Notes: generated by a model not told the origin, from the sequence alone. DNA of 64,000 bases from Streptomyces sp. WM4235 (GCF_001279725.1 NZ_LGDE01000001.1:62001-126000), one strand, 5' to 3'. Shown: positions 52,025 through 62,019, counted from the stretch's first letter. Numbers and translations: made by a program.

Positions 52025-52381
52025 CTAGGCGTGCAGGGCGTTGACGGCGTCCTCGACGGTGGGCTGGAAGGTGAAGAGCTGATCGAGGCCGACGATGCGG
52101 AAGACGTTCGTCAGCTCGGGGTTCAGCCCGACGATGAGCAGGGCGGCGTCGACCTCGTGCGCACGGTGGTAGGCGCCGACGAGCACGGTGATGCCGGTGG
52201 AGTCGCAGTAGGTGAGCTCGGAGACGTCGATCAGTACGGGGACGTCGGGGCCGAAGGGCGTCTCCCGGATGACCCGGGTGAGTTCCGGTGCGGTGTGGTG
52301 GTCGAGTTCGCCGACGACCACCAGCACGGTGGCACCGCGGGAGTGGGTGTGGCGGGTGGCGGTCAGGGTGCGGTCGGTCAC
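52025..52381 (-). CDS. STAS domain anti-sigma factor antagonist
   Basis: 118 aa, one STAS domain with the phosphorylatable Ser in CDSTGITVLVGAYHRA. It would be switched by an RsbW-type kinase and dephosphorylated by a PP2C phosphatase. It is divergent from the large hybrid kinase/PP2C/RsbW gene that carries both activities, with a 465-base gap. GTG start with AGGAG 5 bases upstream, and its start overlaps the stop of a small upstream frame (GTGA). Confidence 0.93.
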   Translation of the reverse strand: MTDRTLTATRHTHSRGATVLVVVGELDHHTAPELTRVIRETPFGPDVPVLIDVSELTYCDSTGITVLVGAYHRAHEVDAALLIVGLNPELTNVFRIVGLDQLFTFQPTVEDAVNALHA

Positions 52382-52641
52382 CTGTTCTCCTGAGCGGGTG
52401 GCGGTGTGCGGCGGGGCGGAACGGACAGGGCGAGCGCCGCCGGGTCCGGCAGGGGCGCGAGCCGGACGTCGGTGGGGCGGGGCGCGGGTGTCGAGGACGT
52501 CGACGGTGTCCGGGTGGTACCCGTCGGCCGTGACGATCGCCGCCGCGGCGTGGAACCGCCCGGCCGGGACTGCCCGGACGGGCACACGGGGGTCGGTGGC
52601 GGCCCCACCTTCCGGTGGACGACGTACTCGGTCCCCGTCAT
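52378..52641 (-). pseudogene. Possible frameshifted small gene upstream of the STAS gene
   Basis: An 87-codon frame starts at ATG 52641 with MTGTEYVVHRKVGPP and ends by overlapping the STAS GTG start (GTGA), as real operon neighbours do. Its beginning and end (PTDVRLAPLPDPAALALSVPP) look coding, but the middle looks coding in a neighbouring frame instead (RFHAAAAIVTADGYHPDTVD). This pattern suggests two compensating frameshifts, or a chance pattern. Confidence 0.3.
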
Positions 52642-52846
52642 GCCGCCTCTCACACCGCCTCGTTGGCCGTGCCTCCTCGTGCGAGGCGCCGCTGTCCTAT
52701 TCTACGGATCACGTCAACGAGCCCCTACGGGCCGGCGGCCGGGTGGGTGTCTCACGGTCCTGGCGGCCATGACGCGCAGGGGACAGGAGCTCGACGCCGG
52801 TGGGCCCACGCCCGGGCGTCGGCTGCCGCGAACGAAGGGATGGACA
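52382..52846. other. 465-base divergent gap before the hybrid sensor gene
   Basis: Apart from the possible broken frame at 52378-52641, no gene is seen. The region should hold divergent promoters. The sensor gene GTG at 52847 has AAGGGATGG upstream; no clear -10 was identified near 52700-52820. Confidence 0.45.
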
Positions 52847-55800
52847 GTGACGCGTTCCGAGGACGCCGATCCGCAGGCGACGGCGCCGGCCGGAACCGAC
52901 GTGTTCGCCGCCGACGAGGTGGTCGGCCGGGATCTGGCCCTCGTGGACTGGGCGGCGACCACCCCGCTCGGGAACCCCGAGGGCTGGCCGCAGAGCCTCA
53001 AGACGACCGTGAGCATCCTCCTGTCGTCGAAGTTCTCGATGTGGATGGCCTGGGGACCGGAACTCACGTTCTTCTGCAACGCCGCCTACCGGCGCGACAC
53101 CCTGGGCCGGAAGTACCCGTGGGCCTTGGGCCGGCCGGCGAGCGAGGTCTGGGCGGAGATCTGGGACGCCATCGGCCCCCGCATCGACACCGTGCTCACC
53201 ACCGGGGAAGCGACCTGGGACCAGGCGCTGCTGCTCTTCGTGGAGCGCTCCGGATACCCCGAGGAGAGCTACCACACGTTCTCCTACAGCCCGCTGCGCG
53301 ACGACGCCGGGCACGTGGTCGGCATGCTGTGCGTGGTCAGCGAGGAGACCGACCGGGTCATCGGCGAACGACGGATGGCCACCCTCCGCGACCTCGGCTC
53401 CGACCCCAGCGTGGTGCGCACCGAACAGGAGATGCTCGACTTCGCCCGTCTGCAACTGAGCCGCAACCCGTACGACCTGCCGTTCACGCTGACGTACCTC
53501 TTCCAAGAGGACGGCGGCGCCGCGCTGGCCGCGGCCACCGGCATACGCGACGATCACCCGGCCGCGGTGGACCACCTCCCGCCGGGCTCCGAGACGGTGT
53601 GGCCGACCGCCGCCGCGGCTCGGGGCGAGTCCGCGCTGGTGCCGTTGGTCGGCACCGTGTTCGCGGACCTGCCGACGGGGGAACGGCCCGAAGTACCCCT
53701 CCAGGCAATGGTCGTGCCCTTGCGGCAGCAGGGTGGCGCCCCGTACGGATTCATGGTCGTCGGCCTGAACCGGTACCGGGACCTGGACGACGGATACCGC
53801 GGCTTCGTGGAACTGGTCGCCGGGCATGTCGCCACCGGGGTCGCCAGCGCCCGCAGCTACCAGGCACAGCAGCGGCGCGCGGAGGAACTCGCCGAGCTGG
53901 ACCGGGCGAAGACGGCCTTCTTCTCCAACATCAGCCACGAGTTCCGCACCCCCCTGACACTGATCATGGGGCCGGTGGAGGAACTGCGGGAGCGCCTCAC
54001 GGACGCGGACGCGGGCGTGCGCGAGGAACTGGAGGTCGTCCACCGCAACGGGCTGCGGCTGGGCAAGCTGGTCAACACGCTGCTGGACTTCTCCCGCATC
54101 GAGGCGGGCCGGATGCAGGCGGGCTACGAGCCGGTCGACCTGGCCGCGGTCACCGGTGAACTCGCCAGTGTGTTCCGCTCCGCCGTCGACAGGGCCGGCC
54201 TGGACTTCCGGGTCGACTGCCCCCCGCTGCCCGAGCCGGTCTTCATCGACCGGAGCATGTGGGAGAAGGTCGTCCTCAACCTGCTCAGCAACGCGCTGAA
54301 GTTCACCTTCGACGGCTCGATCGGCATCGCCGTGGGTACCGAGGACGGTGCGGCGGTGGTGACCGTCGTCGACACCGGGATCGGTGTCGCGGCGCAGGAG
54401 ATGCCCCGACTGTTCGAACGGTTCCACCGCATCGAGAACGCCCGTGCCCGCTCCAACGAGGGCAGCGGCATCGGCCTGGCCCTGGTGAAGGAACTGGTCG
54501 GCCTGCACGGTGGCGAGATCGGCGCCACATCGACCGAGGGCCACGGCACCCGGTTCACCATCCGCTTGCCCTTCGGCACCGCGCACCTGCCCGCCGACGC
54601 CGTCCTCGCCGAGGCGGGCACCGGCGCGGCCCCCCTCGCGACCGACCCCTTCGTGCAGGAGGCCCTTCGCTGGCTGCCCGGCGAGCGGACCGCGGCGACG
54701 CCCGCCGCGGTCACGGACATCGAGGAGGGCATCGTCGGACCGACTCACGGACCGACTCACGGACCTGCGCTCCCGGTCCACGTCCTGGTCGCCGACGACA
54801 ACGCCGACATGCGCGAGTACCTCAGCCGCCTGTTGCTCGGCGCCGGCTACCAGGTCAGCACGGTCAACGACGGCCGGCAGGCGCTGGGGGCCGTCCGCGC
54901 GAAGGCCTTCGACCTGGTGGTCAGCGATGTCATGATGCCCCACTTGGACGGCCTCGCCCTGGTCGCGGCGCTGCGGGCCGACCCGCGCACCGCCTCGGTA
55001 CCCGTGCTGCTGCTGTCCGCCCGGGCCGGACAGGAAGCGTCCATCGAAGGCCTGCGCGCCGGCGCCGACGACTACCTCGTCAAACCGTTCGCCGCGGCCG
55101 ACCTCCTCGCCCGGGTCAGGGCCAACATCGAACTGGCGCGGCTGCGCAACCACCACGCCCGCTGGCGCACCGCACTGGTGGACTCCCTCCAGGAGGCCTT
55201 CTTCGTCTGCGACGAGGACGGCGCCGTCATCGAGATCAACGCGGCCTTCACCGACATCCTCGGCTACGGCCCCGAGGGCCTGCCCTACCGGCCGACCCAC
55301 CCCTGGTGGCCCGACGCCAGCACCGACTCCGAGGCGCACCGGCAGGTCGGCGAGGCCTTCGCCCTGCTGCTGGGCAGCACCAAGGGCTCGTACACCATCC
55401 CGATCACCCACCGCGACGGACACCGGCTGTGGGCGACGGCCACCTTCAACCAGGTCGACGATCCCGACACCGGGCGCCGCGTGACCGTCGGCACCTTCCG
55501 CGACGTGACCGCCGAGCACTACGCCATCCAGCGCGAAAGCGCCCTGGCAGCTCTGGGCACCTGCCTGTCCCGGGCGACCAGCGTGCCCGAGGCACTCGCC
55601 GGCGCGCTGGACGAACTGAAGAAGCTGTGGCGTGCCCGGTCGGTCCTGGCAGCGGTCTTCGACCACGGCGACGAACCCACACTGACCTCCACCGACGCCC
55701 CGCCCGCCTGGTCCGAACTGCCCGCCGGCCGGCGTGGGGCGCTCGAAGGCCTGCGCCGGGGACCGATCCTGACCCCGGTCGCCGACCCCACCGGGGCCGG

Positions 55801-57028
55801 CATCCTCCTGGAGTTCCCCGAAGGCCCGCTCGTCCTGTGGATGGACCTCGGCGAGAACCGGCCCTTCACCGGTGAGGACCAGCTGCTGCTGTCCCTCCTC
55901 GCCGGCCACCTCGCCCAGGGACTGAACCGCGCACACCAGTTCGATCAGCAGCGCGAGACCGCCATCGCCCTGCAACGCGCCATCCTGGGCCCCTCCCGAC
56001 TGCCCGCCGGTTTCGCCGTCCGCTACGAACCCGCGACCCAGCCCCTGGAGGTCGGCGGGGACTGGTACGACACCGTCACCCTGCCCGACGGCCGTATCGG
56101 CATCGTCGTCGGCGACTGCGTCGGCCGGGGCCTCGAAGCCGCCAGCGTCATGGGCCAACTGCGCAGCGCCTGCCGCGCCCTGTTGCTCCAGGACGCCAGC
56201 CCCGCCCAGACGCTGATGGCCCTCGACCAGTTCGCCGCCGGTGTGCCGGGCGCGGTCTGCACCACCGTTTTCTGTGGCGTGCTCAACTCCGAGACCGGGC
56301 AACTGACGTACTCCAGCGCCGGCCACCCGCCCGGCATCCTCGTCGGCCCCGACGGCGCCACCCGGCTCCTCGAGGACGGGCGCTCCCTGCCGCTGGCCGT
56401 CCGGCCCGGCAACCAACGCCCCGAAGGCTCCTGCACCATCCCGGCCCGGTCCACCCTGCTGCTGTACACCGACGGTCTCGTCGAACGCCGCCGTCGCCCG
56501 CTCAGCGCGGGCATAGACCAGGCCAGTGAAGCGCTCCAGGACGGCCGGGACACCTCGGTCGACGACCTCGCCACCCACGTCATGTCCCGGTTGGCGCCCG
56601 TCGACGGCTACGACGACGACGTCGCCCTGCTGCTCTACCGACACCCGGCCCCGCTTGAGATGTCCTTCCCCGCCGAATCGTCCCGGCTCGCCCCCGTCCG
56701 CAAGACGCTGCGCGGCTGGCTGGCCCAGTGCGACCTGCCCCCCACCACGGTGCAGAACGTCCTGGTCGCCGCCGGCGAGGCATGCGCCAACGCCATCGAG
56801 CACGGCCACCGCGACGCCCCCGGTGACGCCATCCACCTCCGGGCCGAGGCGTACGTCGACAATCTGCACCTGACCATTGCCGACACCGGCCGCTGGAAAG
56901 CCCCGCAGCCGGAACTCAACACCCACCGCGGCCGCGGGATGGGCCTGATGCGCGCAGTGATGCAGCAGGTCACCATCACCCCCGGCCCGTCCGGCACCAC
57001 CGTCGACATGCATACGAGGATCGCCTGA
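52847..57028 (+). CDS. Hybrid histidine kinase with receiver, PP2C and RsbW-like domains
   Basis: 1393 aa cytosolic sensor. Order: PAS region (about 30-165), GAF (170-340), HisKA with [14 protein letters not shown] (His about 364), HATPase_c (NLLSNALKF about 477, [14 protein letters not shown]), receiver domain ([12 protein letters not shown] about 645, Asp in [12 protein letters not shown] about 691, Lys in LVKPF), second PAS (about 775-895), second GAF (about 900-1030), SpoIIE-like PP2C ([31 protein letters not shown], about 1067 on), and a C-terminal RsbW-type ATPase ([20 protein letters not shown] about 1307, GRGMGLMRA). It thus joins two-component sensing to partner switching. The next gene is a STAS partner, overlapping by one base. 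Confidence 0.93.
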   Translation: MTRSEDADPQATAPAGTDVFAADEVVGRDLALVDWAATTPLGNPEGWPQSLKTTVSILLSSKFSMWMAWGPELTFFCNAAYRRDTLGRKYPWALGRPASEVWAEIWDAIGPRIDTVLTTGEATWDQALLLFVERSGYPEESYHTFSYSPLRDDAGHVVGMLCVVSEETDRVIGERRMATLRDLGSDPSVVRTEQEMLDFARLQLSRNPYDLPFTLTYLFQEDGGAALAAATGIRDDHPAAVDHLPPGSETVWPTAAAARGESALVPLVGTVFADLPTGERPEVPLQAMVVPLRQQGGAPYGFMVVGLNRYRDLDDGYRGFVELVAGHVATGVASARSYQAQQRRAEELAELDRAKTAFFSNISHEFRTPLTLIMGPVEELRERLTDADAGVREELEVVHRNGLRLGKLVNTLLDFSRIEAGRMQAGYEPVDLAAVTGELASVFRSAVDRAGLDFRVDCPPLPEPVFIDRSMWEKVVLNLLSNALKFTFDGSIGIAVGTEDGAAVVTVVDTGIGVAAQEMPRLFERFHRIENARARSNEGSGIGLALVKELVGLHGGEIGATSTEGHGTRFTIRLPFGTAHLPADAVLAEAGTGAAPLATDPFVQEALRWLPGERTAATPAAVTDIEEGIVGPTHGPTHGPALPVHVLVADDNADMREYLSRLLLGAGYQVSTVNDGRQALGAVRAKAFDLVVSDVMMPHLDGLALVAALRADPRTASVPVLLLSARAGQEASIEGLRAGADDYLVKPFAAADLLARVRANIELARLRNHHARWRTALVDSLQEAFFVCDEDGAVIEINAAFTDILGYGPEGLPYRPTHPWWPDASTDSEAHRQVGEAFALLLGSTKGSYTIPITHRDGHRLWATATFNQVDDPDTGRRVTVGTFRDVTAEHYAIQRESALAALGTCLSRATSVPEALAGALDELKKLWRARSVLAAVFDHGDEPTLTSTDAPPAWSELPAGRRGALEGLRRGPILTPVADPTGAGILLEFPEGPLVLWMDLGENRPFTGEDQLLLSLLAGHLAQGLNRAHQFDQQRETAIALQRAILGPSRLPAGFAVRYEPATQPLEVGGDWYDTVTLPDGRIGIVVGDCVGRGLEAASVMGQLRSACRALLLQDASPAQTLMALDQFAAGVPGAVCTTVFCGVLNSETGQLTYSSAGHPPGILVGPDGATRLLEDGRSLPLAVRPGNQRPEGSCTIPARSTLLLYTDGLVERRRRPLSAGIDQASEALQDGRDTSVDDLATHVMSRLAPVDGYDDDVALLLYRHPAPLEMSFPAESSRLAPVRKTLRGWLAQCDLPPTTVQNVLVAAGEACANAIEHGHRDAPGDAIHLRAEAYVDNLHLTIADTGRWKAPQPELNTHRGRGMGLMRAVMQQVTITPGPSGTTVDMHTRIA

Positions 57029-57315
57029 TGACCACCCCCCTGACCCTCACCCCCGGACGGCGGCCCGACGGCACCGCGCTGCTGACCGCCGTCGGCGAGA
57101 TCGACATGAGCAACACCAGGGAACTGGCCGCCGCCCTCGCGGGCACGGACGGCCCCCTGGTCCTCGACCTCACCGGGGTCGAATACCTCGACAGCGCCGG
57201 TCTCAGCGTGCTCTTCCCACACGCCGACCGCATCGAGCTCATCGCCGGCCCCCTCCTGGAACCCGTCCTGACGATCTCCGGCCTCACCGAGCTCACCACC
57301 GTCCACGGCACTTGA
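57028..57315 (+). CDS. STAS domain protein, partner of the hybrid sensor
   Basis: 95 aa, one STAS domain with [15 protein letters not shown] and [18 protein letters not shown]; the Ser of YLDSAGL is the expected phosphosite. ATG overlaps the TGA of the sensor gene (TGATG), so the two are coupled and the partner relationship is likely direct. A second STAS gene is divergent upstream of the sensor. Confidence 0.92.
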   Translation: MTTPLTLTPGRRPDGTALLTAVGEIDMSNTRELAAALAGTDGPLVLDLTGVEYLDSAGLSVLFPHADRIELIAGPLLEPVLTISGLTELTTVHGT

Positions 57316-57420
57316 CGGTGGGCGGCGGGCGCCGGGCGGCAGGGCGACGACGGTACGCGGCAGGGCGGCAGGGCAGCAGGGCGTCAGACGGCACGCGGCG
57401 AACCGTGTACGCCCCCGCCG
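57316..57420. repeat. GC-rich CGGCAGGG repeats between convergent genes
   Basis: The unit GCGGCAGGGC and near copies recur between 57340 and 57395. It separates the STAS gene from the convergent secreted protein gene. No function evident. Confidence 0.4.
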
Positions 57421-57954
57421 TCAGCCGCCGACCCGCACCGCGTGGACGGTTGCCGGGGCGCCGTCCCGCGACTCGACACCGGGTGAGCGGGTCCCGTCGG
57501 TCCAGGCGTAGACCTTCTTGCCGCGCACCGCGACCTGGTACTGGTGCACGCCCCGGCACTCGGTGCGCTCGTCCCGGCGGGTGTCGCCCGGCCACCACCG
57601 GGCACCCAGATGAGGGCTGCGCACGGCCTTGGGGGTGCCCGTGGTGCACTGCGGGCCGTCCAGCGGGGTCTCGCCCAGCGTGAACCGGATCAGCCGGGCC
57701 TCACCGCTGGTGCGCGCCTGTATGCGTATGTCGGTGGCGTCCTTCGGTATCCAGCCGGGCAGCGAGAACGTCCGCCCCCCTCGGGTCGGCGCGTCCGCCA
57801 CGGTGGCGAAGCGCTTGCTCTTCTCCTTGAACACGCGGTCGTTGAGGGTGTCGGTGACCGGGTTGGGCGGGAGGTTCGGCAGCGCGAAAGCGGCAGTGGC
57901 GAGGGCTCCCACGGTGGCGGCGGCGATGACGAGAGGGCGGCGTTTCATAGTCAT
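57421..57954 (-). CDS. Secreted or membrane-anchored hypothetical protein
   Basis: 177 aa. Hydrophobic N-terminus (RPLVIAAATVGALATAAFALP) as a signal or anchor, then a domain with FKEKSKRFATVADAP, FSLPGWIPKDATDIRIQARTSGEARLIRFTLG, and two Cys (PQCTTG, TECRGVHQYQV). Similar proteins occur in streptomycetes without assigned function. The start is ATG 57954; the ATG at 57948 is equally good. Monocistronic. Confidence 0.75.
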   Translation of the reverse strand: MTMKRRPLVIAAATVGALATAAFALPNLPPNPVTDTLNDRVFKEKSKRFATVADAPTRGGRTFSLPGWIPKDATDIRIQARTSGEARLIRFTLGETPLDGPQCTTGTPKAVRSPHLGARWWPGDTRRDERTECRGVHQYQVAVRGKKVYAWTDGTRSPGVESRDGAPATVHAVRVGG

Positions 57955-58104
57955 GAGTGTTCCGGTCGGGAGGCGTCGCGCGCGTCCCTCCCCAGGACGA
58001 ACCGGGAGTCTGCCGGAAGTCTGACAAGGCCTCATACCTGAGAGCGGCTCGACCGCCCTCACCAGGCACGAAGCCCACCCCGACACGATCCTGAAGCGAC
58101 CGCC

Positions 58105-58178
58105 TAGGCTGGATGGCAGGAGCAGTTCGTCGTACAGGGATCCCCGCGGGCGAGGGTCCTCGTGTCCGAGGAGGAACC
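58105..58178 (+). promoter_or_regulatory. TAGGCT promoter and leader of the DUF1992 gene
   Basis: A TAGGCT -10 box lies at about 58105; a leader of roughly 60 bases follows, with GAGGAGGAA just before the GTG start. Confidence 0.45.
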
Positions 58179-58643
58179 GTGACCGAGCGCAAGCCGACGG
58201 GCGTCAGCATCGAGACCTGGGTGGACCGGCAGATCCGGGAGGCCGCCGAGCGGGGCGAATTCGAGAACCTGCCGGGCTACGGCAAGCCGCTGGCCTCGCT
58301 CGACGCCCCCTACGACGAACTCTGGTGGATCAAGGGCAAGCTGCACCGCGAGGGCTTCTCCCCGCTTCCCCCCTCGCTCGCGCTGCGCAAGGAGGCCGAG
58401 GACGCGAAGGAGGCGGTCCGGGCGGCACGGTCCGAACGACAGGTGCGGGACATCCTCACGGTGATCAACGAGAAGATCGGCAAGGCCCTGCGCATGCCCC
58501 CGCCCGGGCCGCCCCTCAACCTGGGCACCTTCGACATCGAGGCCGAGGTCGCGACGTGGCGCGCGGACCGCGACGCCGCCGAGGACCGCCGGAACCCCGA
58601 GACCCCCGGGAGCCCCCAGTCACCCCGGAGCCCCGGCCCCTGA
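58179..58643 (+). CDS. DUF1992 domain-containing protein
   Basis: 154 aa. The DUF1992 core is WVDRQIREAAERGEFENLPGYGKPLASLDAPYDELWWIKGKLHREGFSPLPPSLALRKE, a family related to part of DNAJC28 in eukaryotes. Function unknown. The C-terminus is charged and Pro-rich. GTG with GAGGAGGAACC upstream. It overlaps or abuts a possible minus-strand reading frame at its 3' end. Confidence 0.85.
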   Translation: MTERKPTGVSIETWVDRQIREAAERGEFENLPGYGKPLASLDAPYDELWWIKGKLHREGFSPLPPSLALRKEAEDAKEAVRAARSERQVRDILTVINEKIGKALRMPPPGPPLNLGTFDIEAEVATWRADRDAAEDRRNPETPGSPQSPRSPGP

Positions 58644-59033
58644 GCCGCGAGCCCCGATGCCCGCAGTCGTAGTCGAGGCGATCCGTGCTGCGGTAGTGGT
58701 CCATGACGAAGCGCGTTCCGGAGACCACCGGCTCCAGGGCGTCGCGCACGGACGCGAAGTCGAGCGGGAGGCTCCCGTCCCGCGGCGTCACGCGCCGCGA
58801 CTCCTCGTCCCAGAGCCCGTGGAACTCCCCGACGACGGCGGGGTCGCCTCCCGGATGCCACGCGCGGGAACGGAAGGTGGGGGTGGCCGGACGGTCGAGC
58901 ATGGCGACGACGCGATCGGAGGCCGCGTCGATCTTCCGGACCTCGTCCGGGTCGAGCCGGCGCCTCAGACGCTTCTCGACCGCTGGTACGCGGGGCCGCG
59001 TGCCGGGGACCGGAACCAGCCCGCGGTCGGGAC
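58516..59033 (-). pseudogene. Coding-like minus-strand segment lacking a normal start
   Basis: Directly after the stop of the exonuclease-TerD gene, the +1 frame is open to 58516 and has strongly GC-ending codons over about 58650-59020, reading RRLDPDEVRKIDAASDRVV, then TPTFRSRAWHPGGDP and VVGEFHGLWDEESRR. No ATG, GTG or TTG occurs before an internal ATG at 58902. The segment may be a frameshifted continuation, a gene starting at that ATG, or a decayed gene. The far end (58516-58643) overlaps the DUF1992 gene and looks non-coding. Confidence 0.35.
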
Positions 59034-60986
59034 TCAGTCGGCGACGTCGACGCCGTAGGTCCGTGCGAGGGCCGCCAGGCCGTGGTCGTAACCCTGGCCG
59101 ACGGCGCGGAAGCGCCACAGCGGGCCACGGCGGTAGATCTCCGCGAGGACCATGGTGCGTTCGGTCGTGGCGGCGTCCACCGTGACCTGCGCCAGGGGCA
59201 TCGCGCCCGTGCCCGATGCCACGGTGACCTGGACGGCGCCGACCTCGCCGAAGGCGGGCGCGCCGTCGATCGCGGCGCACACGACGACCCGGCGGGCGGC
59301 CGGCGGCATGGCGGCGAGGTCGACGCCGATCGTCTGCTCGGTCGGCCCGTCGCTGAGTAGCCGTACGGATCCGTTCGGGTTCTCCGGGGCGCCGTAGAAG
59401 ACGAAGTCCTCGTCGCAGGAGACCTGTTCGTCCTCGTCGACGACGAAGGCGACCACGTCGATCTCGCAACGCGTCTGCTGGGCCCAGGAAGCGCCCACGT
59501 CCCAGCGGAACTCCGTTCCCGTACGGGGAAGGTCGATCACCCCGCCCCGCGGCAGGACCCGCGGGGACCGGGCCCGCTCGTCGCCGGCGGGGGAGTCGGC
59601 CGGTGAGGCATCGCGGGTGGCGTCGGGGGCCGTTCCGGGCGCGGTGAGCCAGTGCGCGTCGTGCGTCGGGATCAGCAGGGAGGTGATCCGGGCCATGCGC
59701 CGGTCGGTCTCGGCGCCCGGGAGGAGCACGACGTCCGTGACGCTCGCGGAGAGATTGACGGCGGCGGACCCGCCGAGTTCGACGATGCGGCCCCGGGCCC
59801 GCGAGGAGACCGGATGCGTTCCGCCCAGGACCAGGACGCGCCGGCCGCTCAACGGCCGCACCCCGGCCGAGGTCTCGGCCCGGCGCGGGGGCGTGGCGGG
59901 AGGTGTGGGCGGCGCGGGTGCGGCGGCGGGCGCGGGCCGCGCGGCCGCCGCCTGGTTCGGGATCGTGGCCGTCACCGTGCCCGTCGCCGGTTCTGCGGCC
60001 GTCCCCGTCGTCGCCGTCCCCGTGCCCGTCGTCGCCGCCGGTTCCGCGGCGGCCGGCTTCTCGTGCGGGGTTCCCGGCCGTACGTCGTCCAGCAGTCGGA
60101 GGAAGGCGCGTTCGTCGACGACCGGGACGCCCTCCGTGATCGCCCGCCGGGCCTTGGTGGACCCCGAGGCGGTGTCGTTGGTGACCAGGAGGCTGGTGTG
60201 TCGACTGACGGAGCCCATCACGTTCAGGCCGGCGGCGACGGACCGCGCCACGAGGTCGACGCGCGCGGTCTCGGTGTCACCCGTGATGGCGATCTTCATG
60301 CCCTGGACCAGGGGACCGCCCGCGGCCGGCCTCCCGGGGTTGCGGTACGCACACGGGGCCTTGGGCGCCTTCGGGGCGAACCGGGGGTCCTGCCGGGGCG
60401 GGCAGGGGACCAGCGGCAGCGACAGGTCCAGCCGGGCCGCCTCCTTCAGGGTGGCGCGCAGGATTCCGGCGAGGACCCGGGTGTCGTCGAGCGCGTCGTG
60501 CGCCCTGGTCTGCTTCACGCCGTAGTGGGCGGCCAGCGTGCCCAGGCGCAGGTCCGGGGTCGGCGGGTCCACGCGCCGGTTCAGCGCCAGCGTGCACAGC
60601 CGCCGCGCCACGGGAAGGTGCACCCCGGCCCGCGCGAACTCGTGCGCCAGGAAGTCGTAGTCGAACTGGGCGTTGTGGGCGACCAGGACGCGGCCTTGGA
60701 GCAGTTCCGCGATCCGCCCCGCGACCTGCCCGAAGGTGGGCTGCCCGCGCAGCCGCTCGGCGGTCAGTCCGTGGACGTGGACGGGTCCGGGGTCGCAGCC
60801 CGGGTCGAGCAGGGTCGAGAACTCGCCCGTCTGTCGGCCGTCGGGGGCGAGCGTCACCACCGCCACCGAGAGCACCCGATGTTGTCGCGGCGTCAACCCG
60901 GAGGTCTCCACGTCCACCAACGCCCAGTCGAGGGCGTAGTCGTGCGGATCGGACACGTCGGGGGCGGCGGCGGAGACGAGGCTCAT
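59034..60986 (-). CDS. DnaQ-like exonuclease - BRCT - BRCT - TerD fusion protein
   Basis: 650 aa. Domain 1 (15-190) is a DEDDh 3'-5' exonuclease: VDVETSG (Asp25, Glu27), VAHNAQFDYDFL, and HDALDDTRV with His and Asp. Domains 2 and 3 are BRCT-like (about 228-305, MKIAITGDTETARVDLVARSV; about 380-460, GRRVLVLGGTHPVSS), joined by a Thr/Ala/Pro-rich linker. Domain 4 (480-650) is TerD: FRWDVGASW, CEIDVVAFVVDEDE, YGAPENPNGSVRLLSDG with calcium-site acidic residues. The chain links DNA-end processing with stress-linked TerD modules. ATG start, monocistronic as far as seen. Confidence 0.9.
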   Translation of the reverse strand: MSLVSAAAPDVSDPHDYALDWALVDVETSGLTPRQHRVLSVAVVTLAPDGRQTGEFSTLLDPGCDPGPVHVHGLTAERLRGQPTFGQVAGRIAELLQGRVLVAHNAQFDYDFLAHEFARAGVHLPVARRLCTLALNRRVDPPTPDLRLGTLAAHYGVKQTRAHDALDDTRVLAGILRATLKEAARLDLSLPLVPCPPRQDPRFAPKAPKAPCAYRNPGRPAAGGPLVQGMKIAITGDTETARVDLVARSVAAGLNVMGSVSRHTSLLVTNDTASGSTKARRAITEGVPVVDERAFLRLLDDVRPGTPHEKPAAAEPAATTGTGTATTGTAAEPATGTVTATIPNQAAAARPAPAAAPAPPTPPATPPRRAETSAGVRPLSGRRVLVLGGTHPVSSRARGRIVELGGSAAVNLSASVTDVVLLPGAETDRRMARITSLLIPTHDAHWLTAPGTAPDATRDASPADSPAGDERARSPRVLPRGGVIDLPRTGTEFRWDVGASWAQQTRCEIDVVAFVVDEDEQVSCDEDFVFYGAPENPNGSVRLLSDGPTEQTIGVDLAAMPPAARRVVVCAAIDGAPAFGEVGAVQVTVASGTGAMPLAQVTVDAATTERTMVLAEIYRRGPLWRFRAVGQGYDHGLAALARTYGVDVAD

Positions 60987-61192
60987 GACGGACAGAATGA
61001 TCCGACATTCATTCCGTCTTCAACCGGAATGCCGATTTGTCCCCTCTCGGGTCGCCGTGGTCGCCGTGATCTCCTGTAGGCACCGCCACCGGCCGAGGCG
61101 CGTTCGCGGTCGCGGTCGAGACGTACACGTACTTCCCTGCCACCGGCTCCAGTTGCCTCGCGCCGGCGTGACCCGCTTGAGGAGGGGCGGTT
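60987..61192. other. Gap upstream of the exonuclease-TerD gene
   Basis: 206 bases between two minus-strand genes. The first 50 bases are AT-richer than average and contain several GAATG/CATTC elements in both orientations, possibly promoter or operator sites for the fusion gene. No gene. Confidence 0.4.
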
Positions 61193-61747
61193 CTACGGGA
61201 ATCCCAGAAATGCCTCGATCTCGCACAGGCCTGGTGCGTACCCGTCCGACGTGTCGACGATCAGCGCCGGTACGTCGAGGCGAATGGCCTCGAATTCCTC
61301 GGGGTCGTAGGTACCGGAGGCGATGTCGGCGAGCAGGGCCTCGTCGGCGTGGGCGGCGCGGTGGTCGTCGGTTCGGGCGCGTTCGGTGATGCGGTCGACG
61401 ATGCCGGGTGTGGGCGTGGTGCACCGAACGACGCGGACATCGGCGAGGGTCATGAGGGGTTCCAGGCGGGGGCGCCAGAGCCGGTCCTGGAAGGCGGCCT
61501 CGGCGACAAGGGTGACGCCTGCCCGAAGGAGGACGGTGATGGTCTGGAAGAAGGCCTCCAGGGTGGGGATGTTCAACGGGTCGTCGTCGCCCGCCTGATG
61601 GTCGGACGCGTTCATGACCATGCCCTGTTTGATCTCGTCACGGATGATCGTGGGGCAGCCCAGGTCCTGGCCGAGGAGGCGGGCGAGCGTGCTCTTCCCC
61701 GTGGCGGGCGGCCCGCTGACGACGACGAGGACGGGGTGGTTCCGCAT
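61193..61747 (-). CDS. P-loop kinase-like ATPase (AAA family)
   Basis: 184 aa. Walker A GPPATGKSTLARLLG lies at residues 10-24, followed by TIIRDEIKQGM, then FFQTITVLLRAGVTLVAEAAFQDRLWRPRL and a lid-like RITERARTDDHRAAHAD. The fold resembles small-molecule kinases such as gluconate kinase or zeta-like proteins. Substrate unknown. The start is the ATG at 61747 with GGAG upstream; a longer frame running to 62179 would read across the tRNA gene and is rejected. An inverted repeat GATTC/GAATC sits just upstream. Confidence 0.82.
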   Translation of the reverse strand: MRNHPVLVVVSGPPATGKSTLARLLGQDLGCPTIIRDEIKQGMVMNASDHQAGDDDPLNIPTLEAFFQTITVLLRAGVTLVAEAAFQDRLWRPRLEPLMTLADVRVVRCTTPTPGIVDRITERARTDDHRAAHADEALLADIASGTYDPEEFEAIRLDVPALIVDTSDGYAPGLCEIEAFLGFP

Positions 61748-61980
61748 GTGCGGTGCTCCGATTCGGTGAATCGTGACGGGTCGGGACGGAGCCTCGGGCG
61801 ATGACCGCGACACGATCGCGAGCGCGATGGCCGCTGCGACCGGCGCACCGCCGAGGACCTCCCCCGAGCATTCCCGGCCGTGCGGGGTTCGAACGGCTCT
61901 CCGCGAGGGGGCGTTCAACACCGGGCGACGGGGAGAAGCGCCCGACGGCGTACCGGCCAATGTGTCCCTGACCTGCACGA

Positions 61981-62004
61981 AAGCCCTCCCGTGCGGGAGG
62001 GCTT
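61981..62004 (-). terminator. Terminator downstream of tRNA-Arg
   Basis: AAGCCCTCCC (61981-61990) pairs perfectly with GGGAGGGCTT (61995-62004) around GTGC. On the minus strand the exit side reads TTTCG, so it fits termination of the tRNA transcript. Confidence 0.85.
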
Positions 62005-62019
62005 CGAGGGGTGGAGAAG

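Noticed and set aside
52406-52846. N-terminal extension of the hybrid sensor frame
   Set aside because: The extended sequence is low-complexity Gly/Arg-rich, lacks a ribosome site and lies in the divergent promoter gap; the GTG at 52847 fits better.
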